From CATOSP01 sp965216155 (lineage in GTDB: Bacteria > Chloroflexota > Dehalococcoidia > Lucifugimonadales > UBA3495): a stretch of DNA of 64,000 bases. This document shows, piece by piece, positions 63,101 to 64,000 of this stretch. The DNA is taken from positions 1,406,863 through 1,470,862 of the forward strand of contig CBDCFD010000006.1 in assembly GCA_965216155.1 (NCBI GenBank), read 5' to 3'. The notes under the pieces are model-generated. The model was given only the letters and a program-made list of their open reading frames with translations. It had not been told where the DNA came from and did no database searches. Position numbers and translations under genes: made by a program. The first letter of the stretch is position 1, and each line of letters begins with the position of its first letter.

Positions 63101-64000
63101 ACAGGTCGCCGCTCAACGGACCAATGCGGAACTTCACGGCATCCGCTCCATCTATAGAGTAGCGGACCTGGTCGTTGTCGGTAATGTCGACATAGCTTGG
63201 GTAGTAGATTTCGGAGCCTGGCGGGGCGTGTCTCTTAATGTACAGGCAGACATCTGCCGTCTCACCCTGGGTACAGCCGTAACCGCCACCTGTATTCGCC
63301 TGGAACTCCGGCGTTTGGTTGTCGTGCGGCACTGGCTTTACATACGCGGCTGCCGACCATGCGGTCTTTCCGGCCCCCAGAGGGTCGGTGTAGGAGGCGA
63401 CGGTCCGCAGGTATCTGTTCACGTCGCCTTCTACCGGGGTGTAGGTGGCTTGCGTCGCAGTGCTGATGGCGTCCCAGCTCGACTCATCCGAGGACTTCTC
63501 CCAGTGCCATGTCACGCCCGAAACGTTGCCGTCGGGGTCGGTCAGGTTGCCCTCAACCTCGGCGCCGACCTGGAGCCTGGTCCACGTCAGCGAGACCTTC
63601 CCATCCTCCTCTACGTTGGTGACCGTGATGGTCACCGCGATGGTGTCTTTGGCGTCGGATGTGTCGGTAGCGATTACCTTTACCGTGTAAGGGCTCGTGG
63701 TCTCGTAGTCGAGGGGTGCGCCGACCTGTAACTGGCCGGTTGCCCTAACGATGGTGAACGGGGAGGTGCGGGCGTTTTCCAGGGTATAGACCAGTCTGTC
63801 GTCGTCGAGGTCGGTGGCCGTCACCGGGTCGCCGATGTTCTGATACCACGGCGTGTTCTCGTCCACGGTGCGAGTGCCGGTCTCGCTGGACGGGAACTGC
63901 GGGGCGCTGTTCGTCTGGGCGTAGGCCGTGTTTCCCGGCAGAAGGGCGGATGGGAGAGCCGCTGAGAGGGCGGCAAGGACAATTACGGACAGAACGGCCG
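57121..64000 (-). pseudogene. Giant secreted cadherin-repeat protein with dockerin-like C-terminus (frame broken)
   Basis: N-terminus at the window edge shows the end of a signal peptide (VIVLAALSAALPSALL, cleavage near AYAQ-TN). Then about a dozen cadherin-like domains follow in three types: (A) PPEFDSATAAREVPENTEAG...YDHETKSSYSVTVKADDNNG; (B) VTLSTDQPPARAEITAALTD...GDVGYHLRATASYTDGHGPG; (C) PPEFSVETASRTIAENTTTG...ALDHEVKNTYTVTV. Asp-rich DPDTGDT and ADDNNGG loops fit calcium binding. The C-terminus YDTDNDRMIGRDEAITAIID resembles a dockerin/EF-hand repeat. Frame breaks lie near 62710 (extra C), 60275 and 60225 (extra bases) and 59722 (extra GC). Either a decayed adhesin or errors in a near-identical repeat array. 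Confidence 0.8.
57300..62630. repeat. Tandem array of near-identical domain repeats
   Basis: A composite unit of type A plus type B domains, about 595 bp, recurs with few differences (for example 58760-59350, 59355-59945 and 59950-60540), mixed with single A units (about 306 bp) at 60540-61450 and C units at 58450-58750 and 61740-62620. High identity suggests recent unequal recombination. Confidence 0.75.

Overview
The window looks like a chromosomal segment of a GC-rich, free-living bacterium, most plausibly a Chloroflexota lineage of the Dehalococcoidia/SAR202 kind. This is an inference from gene content: three cobalamin/4Fe-4S reductive-dehalogenase-like paralogues in a row, Uma2 proteins, IS607-type elements and a large cadherin-repeat/dockerin-like surface protein. 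There is no rRNA gene or other firm taxonomic marker.

Bases 1-25,480 are an orderly housekeeping and metabolic region. It holds der and argF, an FlK-type hotdog thioesterase, a pentapeptide-TIR protein followed by a PaREP1/HEPN-like protein, and three tandem reductive-dehalogenase-like genes. Each of those three has its own near-consensus sigma-70-type promoter with 17-bp spacing. Then follow a ThDP-dependent enzyme, rsmI, an MFS transporter, a cyclophilin, a leucine-dehydrogenase-like gene, CDGSH and FmdB small metal proteins, hicB, a Lit/DUF1461 membrane protein, mazG, an S49 peptidase and a zinc-uptake operon (zur, znuA, znuC, znuB and a coupled VOC gene) with two similar candidate operators.

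Bases 25,500-56,300 are a gene graveyard and landing zone. It contains remnants of a Cas3 HD domain, DUF3800, FAH, AlbA_2 and surface-protein genes, at least seven toxin-antitoxin modules (several broken), and an hsdR gene split in three by two different IS607-type transposons. The start of hsdR has been copied several times between toxin-antitoxin cassettes. A P4-type integrase sits next to a tRNA-Ser 3'-end-like attachment core. Also present are IS1182-like, ISAs1-like and IS630-like elements, several MITE-like inverted-repeat elements, and Uma2 genes. Many of these genes are broken by small insertions: exact 13- and 16-bp tandem duplications in the IS1182 transposase, and 20-23 bp palindromes inserted in the ISAs1 transposase.

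Bases 56,680-64,000 (minus strand) carry an Fn3 fragment and a secreted giant protein made of near-identical cadherin-like repeats with a C-terminal dockerin/EF-hand-like segment. It is interrupted by several 1-2 base indels. Some single-base indels in the window could be assembly or base-calling errors in repeats and homopolymers, so 'pseudogene' there means 'broken as given'.
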